Assembly (NCBI GenBank): GCA_031278575.1
Contig: JAITKD010000159.1
Coordinates: forward strand, 1-7,740
Length of the DNA: 7,740 nucleotides
Source of the DNA: Spirochaetaceae bacterium
Lineage (GTDB): Bacteria; Spirochaetota; Spirochaetia; Treponematales; Breznakiellaceae
Direction: 5' to 3'
The position numbers were made by a program, and so were the translations under genes. Under the pieces are notes generated by a model. It was not told where the DNA came from. It worked only from the letters and a program-made list of their open reading frames with translations, and did not search any database. Each line of letters begins with the position of its first letter. Within the stretch, counting starts at the first letter, position 1. Positions 5,818 through 7,740 of the stretch are shown here, piece after piece.

Positions 5818-7356
5818 TTAGGTGAGTACCACCTTATACCCAAATACATCCTGAAACAAATCGGCCTTTTCTTCCAGCCCCCGGTGTTCCAAACTTAAAT
5901 CGTAATTCCCCTGGGTATGGAGGACCAGGGTTTCGGTCCTCCGTTCCAGGATGATGTTTTTTATATGCTGGGAATGTCCCCGGTCCAGGGCGTCCGCCAC
6001 CCGGAGGATGGAAGCCATTTTAAGCACCAGTATCCGGTCTTCCCGCTGGAGGGCGATATAGTCGATATCCGTTGGGGCAGGGAGGGCGCCCCGGTGATAA
6101 CTTATCACATTGGCGATGAGGTCCAGCTCTTCCCGGTGGAGGCCGAAGATCTCCGAATTGGACACGATGTACTGGCCGTGTTTGTGGTGGGAAGAACTGC
6201 GGATGAACATACCCACGTCGTGGAGTATGGCCGCCACCTCCAGCATCATCCGTTCCCGCCGGTTCATCCCGTGTTCACGGGTGAGGGCGTCGAATATGAC
6301 CAGGCACAGGTCCGCCACATGGCGGCTGTGGGCCTCATCGTAATGGTATTTCCGTCCCAGGTTGACCGCCGAGGCAATAACCTGGGAAAAAAACTCCTCC
6401 TGTAATTCCGGATCTACCCCCCGGGCCAGGTCGATAAGGAGTCCTTCCCGGATGGAAATCGAAGGAACCACCACCTGGGTCGCGGAGGTCCGTTCCAGAA
6501 AGCGTTTGTACACCATAATGCCGGGGATAAACCCTTCGGCGTCTCCAAAAGGAATGTGTAACTTCTGTACACATTCTTCCACACGGTAGTTTTGTATTTT
6601 TTCCACAAATTCGATAAAGGTATCCCGTTCTATGATCCGGCAGTGGGGGTTAAATTCCGTTCCCCGCTGGTCCGCCACGAACCGCATATCGGAACCGGCC
6701 ACCACAAAGGTCCTGACGTAGGACAGATCCATTTCGGAACTCAAAAATTCCGAGGTATTCCTGACGTTTTCGTTTAAAAACCGCTCCTGAAACCGGGTGG
6801 ACCCCAAAAAAAACCGGGACTGCTGATCGATAAAGATGGTCCCCAGTTTAAGGCTGTGGGCGGACACCATCTTCCCCCGGCGGAGGAGCATGATCTCCGT
6901 GGACCCCCCCCCCACCTCGATGATCATGGAATTGGCCCGCCAAAACTGGGGGAGGTCGTTCTTCAGGGCATACCGCACCGCCAGGTACATAAGGCGGTTT
7001 TCCTCAATCCCCTCCACGATACTGAGCCGGAACCCCGTTTCCTGGTGGAGGCGGTCCACGAACACATCCCGGTTCCGGGCCGCCCTGAGGGCGCTGGTGG
7101 CGATGACATGGGTATCCTCGTCTTTTATATCCCAGCTCCGCAGGAGTTCCTTGAAATTTTTCAGCACCGAAAGACATTCCAGAAAGGATTCCCGGGATAT
7201 GAGGCCGGAAATAAACACATCCCGCCCCAGGGCCACGGGTTTACCCGCCCGGTCCAGGATCCGCCATTCGCCGCCGCCGGCAATTTCCGCCACTAAAAGC
7301 CTTATCCCGGTGGAGCCGATTTCTAAAACAGCGGTAAGACGGGTTTCAGCAGCCAT
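5818..7356 (-). CDS. ppx: Exopolyphosphatase / guanosine pentaphosphatase (Ppx/GppA) with HD C-terminal domain
   Basis: This 512-residue protein, about the size of E. coli Ppx, should release phosphate from polyphosphate ends and perhaps hydrolyse pppGpp. The actin-like fold (1-310) shows EIGSTGIRL (12-20), ATSALRAARNRD (86-97), EGIEENRLMYLAV (115-127) with the family's catalytic glutamate region, EVGGGSTEI (147-155), VVAGSDMRF (218-226) and SISIREGLL (299-307). The HD-like domain keeps possible metal ligands H346, H379-D380, H391/H393, H421 and D455. Two acidic positions normally Asp (D-x-GSNS and D-x-GGGS) are Glu (E12, E147), and the usual SNS is STG, so activity or substrate could differ. 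A G10 run encodes V148-G151. ATG at 7354-7356 has AGGA upstream at 7 nt and a good promoter at 7375-7403. The gene leads the ppx-ppk1 pair. Ppx versus GppA cannot be separated by sequence alone. Confidence 0.92.
   Translation of the reverse strand: MAAETRLTAVLEIGSTGIRLLVAEIAGGGEWRILDRAGKPVALGRDVFISGLISRESFLECLSVLKNFKELLRSWDIKDEDTHVIATSALRAARNRDVFVDRLHQETGFRLSIVEGIEENRLMYLAVRYALKNDLPQFWRANSMIIEVGGGSTEIMLLRRGKMVSAHSLKLGTIFIDQQSRFFLGSTRFQERFLNENVRNTSEFLSSEMDLSYVRTFVVAGSDMRFVADQRGTEFNPHCRIIERDTFIEFVEKIQNYRVEECVQKLHIPFGDAEGFIPGIMVYKRFLERTSATQVVVPSISIREGLLIDLARGVDPELQEEFFSQVIASAVNLGRKYHYDEAHSRHVADLCLVIFDALTREHGMNRRERMMLEVAAILHDVGMFIRSSSHHKHGQYIVSNSEIFGLHREELDLIANVISYHRGALPAPTDIDYIALQREDRILVLKMASILRVADALDRGHSQHIKNIILERRTETLVLHTQGNYDLSLEHRGLEEKADLFQDVFGYKVVLT
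6904..6913 (-). repeat. G10 homopolymer inside ppx
   Basis: Ten consecutive G on the coding strand run from the last base of V148 through three GGG codons (G149-G151). It is the longest homopolymer I noticed in the window. It codes for the phosphate-binding glycine loop, so a one-base slip would truncate the enzyme. Runs of this length are prone to slipped-strand changes and to sequencing error. Confidence 0.7.
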
Positions 7357-7357
7357 G

Positions 7358-7422
7358 TATGTATCCTATTGATGATTATACTAAAGAGAAAGAAAACTGA
7401 CAAGCCGAACAGGATAAACGCA
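7358..7422 (-). repeat. Left arm of a 65-bp inverted repeat (ppx promoter block)
   Basis: Its reverse complement matches 7676-7740 at 59 of 65 positions without gaps. The arm comprises about 19 bp upstream of -35, the -35, spacer and -10, and the AGGA ribosome site, stopping just before the ppx ATG. Five of the six mismatches are in the -35/-10 spacer (T-rich here, C-rich in the right arm). Confidence 0.9.
7375..7403 (-). promoter_or_regulatory. Sigma70-type promoter of the ppx-ppk1 operon
   Basis: On the minus strand TTGTCA (7398-7403), a 17-nt spacer and TATAAT (7375-7380) give 5/6 and 6/6 consensus matches. Transcription should begin about 7 nt after the -10, leaving a short leader of roughly 11 nt that still includes AGGA (7364-7367). 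Confidence 0.82.
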
Positions 7423-7479
7423 TGAGGCTGTTCCAAAACCCGGTTGGTGCGAACCTTCGGTTCGATGGAACAGGCTCAT
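7422..7479. repeat. Long stem-loop with nested hairpin
   Basis: ATGAGGCTGTTCC (7422-7434) pairs with GGAACAGGCTCAT (7467-7479) at 12 of 13 positions. Inside, CGAACC/GGTTCG (7450-7464) forms a 6-bp hairpin with a TTC loop. It abuts the left promoter arm. The outer arm GGAACAGCCTCAT style looks like an intergenic repeat unit, though no second copy is in the window. Confidence 0.55.
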
Positions 7480-7497
7480 AACGCCGAAAAAGCTGCC

Positions 7498-7533
7498 GCG
7501 CAATGTATTTGCCCATTTCATTGCGCAAATACA
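7498..7533. repeat. Two overlapping, mutually exclusive stem-loops
   Basis: GCGCAATG (7498-7505) pairs perfectly with CATTGCGC (7519-7526). Alternatively TGTATTTGC (7504-7512) pairs perfectly with GCAAATACA (7525-7533). The stems share bases 7504-7505 and 7525-7526, so both cannot be complete at once. No promoter visible in the window clearly transcribes this segment. Confidence 0.5.
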
Positions 7534-7549
7534 ACGTTAAAGTAGCGCC

Positions 7550-7573
7550 GATTTATTCTCGATTGAATAAATC
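7550..7573. repeat. AT-rich 9-bp stem-loop
   Basis: GATTTATTC (7550-7558) and GAATAAATC (7565-7573) are perfect reverse complements around a 6-nt TCGATT loop. It could be a protein-binding dyad upstream of the rightward promoter or a leftover of the same repeat structure. Confidence 0.5.
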
Positions 7574-7675
7574 AGTGCTTCCTTAGATTTCTGCCCCGCG
7601 GAGGCTTATTCTTTTCCATTTACGTGGTTCGGGCGTGTGAACCGGCGGTCCGGCGTGGTTAATTTCTCATTTCCC

Positions 7676-7740
7676 TGCGTTTATCCGGTTCGGCTTGTCA
7701 GTCCCCGCTCTCTTTAGTATAATCATCAATAGGATACATA
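7676..7740 (+). repeat. Right arm of the 65-bp inverted repeat
   Basis: This is the mirror copy of 7358-7422 (59/65 identical). It runs to the last base of the window, so the true right end of the repeat is not visible and might continue into a gene. Confidence 0.9.
7695..7723 (+). promoter_or_regulatory. Mirror promoter reading out of the right edge
   Basis: TTGTCA (7695-7700), a 17-nt spacer and TATAAT (7718-7723) repeat the ppx promoter exactly in both hexamers. AGGA follows at 7731-7734. By analogy with the ppx side, a start codon is expected at 7742-7744, just outside the window. The gene it drives is unknown. Confidence 0.75.

Larger units (their letters stand above)
7423..7675. other. 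Spacer between the mirror promoters, hairpin-rich and without a credible gene
   Basis: This stretch of about 250 bp lies upstream of both outward promoters. It contains a 13-bp interrupted stem, a pair of mutually exclusive stems and an AT-rich stem-loop, listed separately. No open frame of credible length or composition is present, and no terminator-like T-run follows the stems. Confidence 0.6.

Noticed and set aside
7398..7410. A Pho box over the ppx promoter
   Set aside because: Only a single CTTGTCA-like stretch is present, without the second direct repeat at 11-bp spacing, and it is explained by the -35 hexamer.
7358..7740. An invertible promoter switch bounded by the 65-bp inverted repeats
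   Set aside because: The promoters lie inside the arms and both point outward, so inversion between the arms would leave both genes with the same promoter, and no recombinase gene is visible.

Overview
The window carries five protein-coding genes, all on the minus strand, plus two long gene-free stretches rich in repeats. From right to left in reading direction they are: an exopolyphosphatase of the Ppx/GppA family with an HD-type C-terminal domain (7356-5818), polyphosphate kinase 1 (5809-3716), an RlmI-type 23S rRNA methyltransferase (3642-2221), a PLP-dependent transsulfuration-family enzyme (1779-586), and a degenerate IS200/REP-associated (Y1-type) transposase-like protein (500-9). Coding DNA is GC-rich with a strong preference for CCGG/GGGG-type codons, while the intergenic DNA is more AT-rich. 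Gene content, the REP-transposase-like family and the style of intergenic repeats suggest a spirochaete, perhaps a Treponema relative from a gut community. That is an inference from sequence style, not a demonstrated assignment.

Region 7357-7740 is the most unusual part. A well-formed sigma70-type promoter (TTGTCA, 17-nt spacer, TATAAT) followed by an AGGA ribosome site drives ppx. A mirror copy of the same 65-bp block (59/65 identical, ungapped) lies at 7676-7740, points out of the right edge and stops just where a start codon is expected. Five of the six differences fall in the -35/-10 spacer. Between the arms, about 250 bp holds several hairpins and no convincing gene.

Region 5818-2221 is a probable operon ppx-ppk1-rlmI. 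The first two genes are separated by 8 nt, with the ppk1 ribosome site overlapping the ppx stop codon. They are respectively a polyphosphate-degrading and a polyphosphate-synthesising enzyme. rlmI follows after 73 nt with no visible terminator. Inside ppx a run of ten G residues encodes the phosphate-binding glycine loop and could be a slippage site.

Region 1780-2220 has no gene. It holds a GC-rich hairpin-bearing block bracketed by a 9-bp direct repeat and loosely inverted ends (MITE-like), followed by a cluster of CACGAA hexamers.

Region 1-1779 holds the PLP enzyme and the transposase-like gene. The latter has lost the HUH histidines, contains a perfect 12-bp-arm palindrome within its reading frame, and is bracketed by two copies of a GGGTCWGACCC palindrome of the kind that REP-type elements use.
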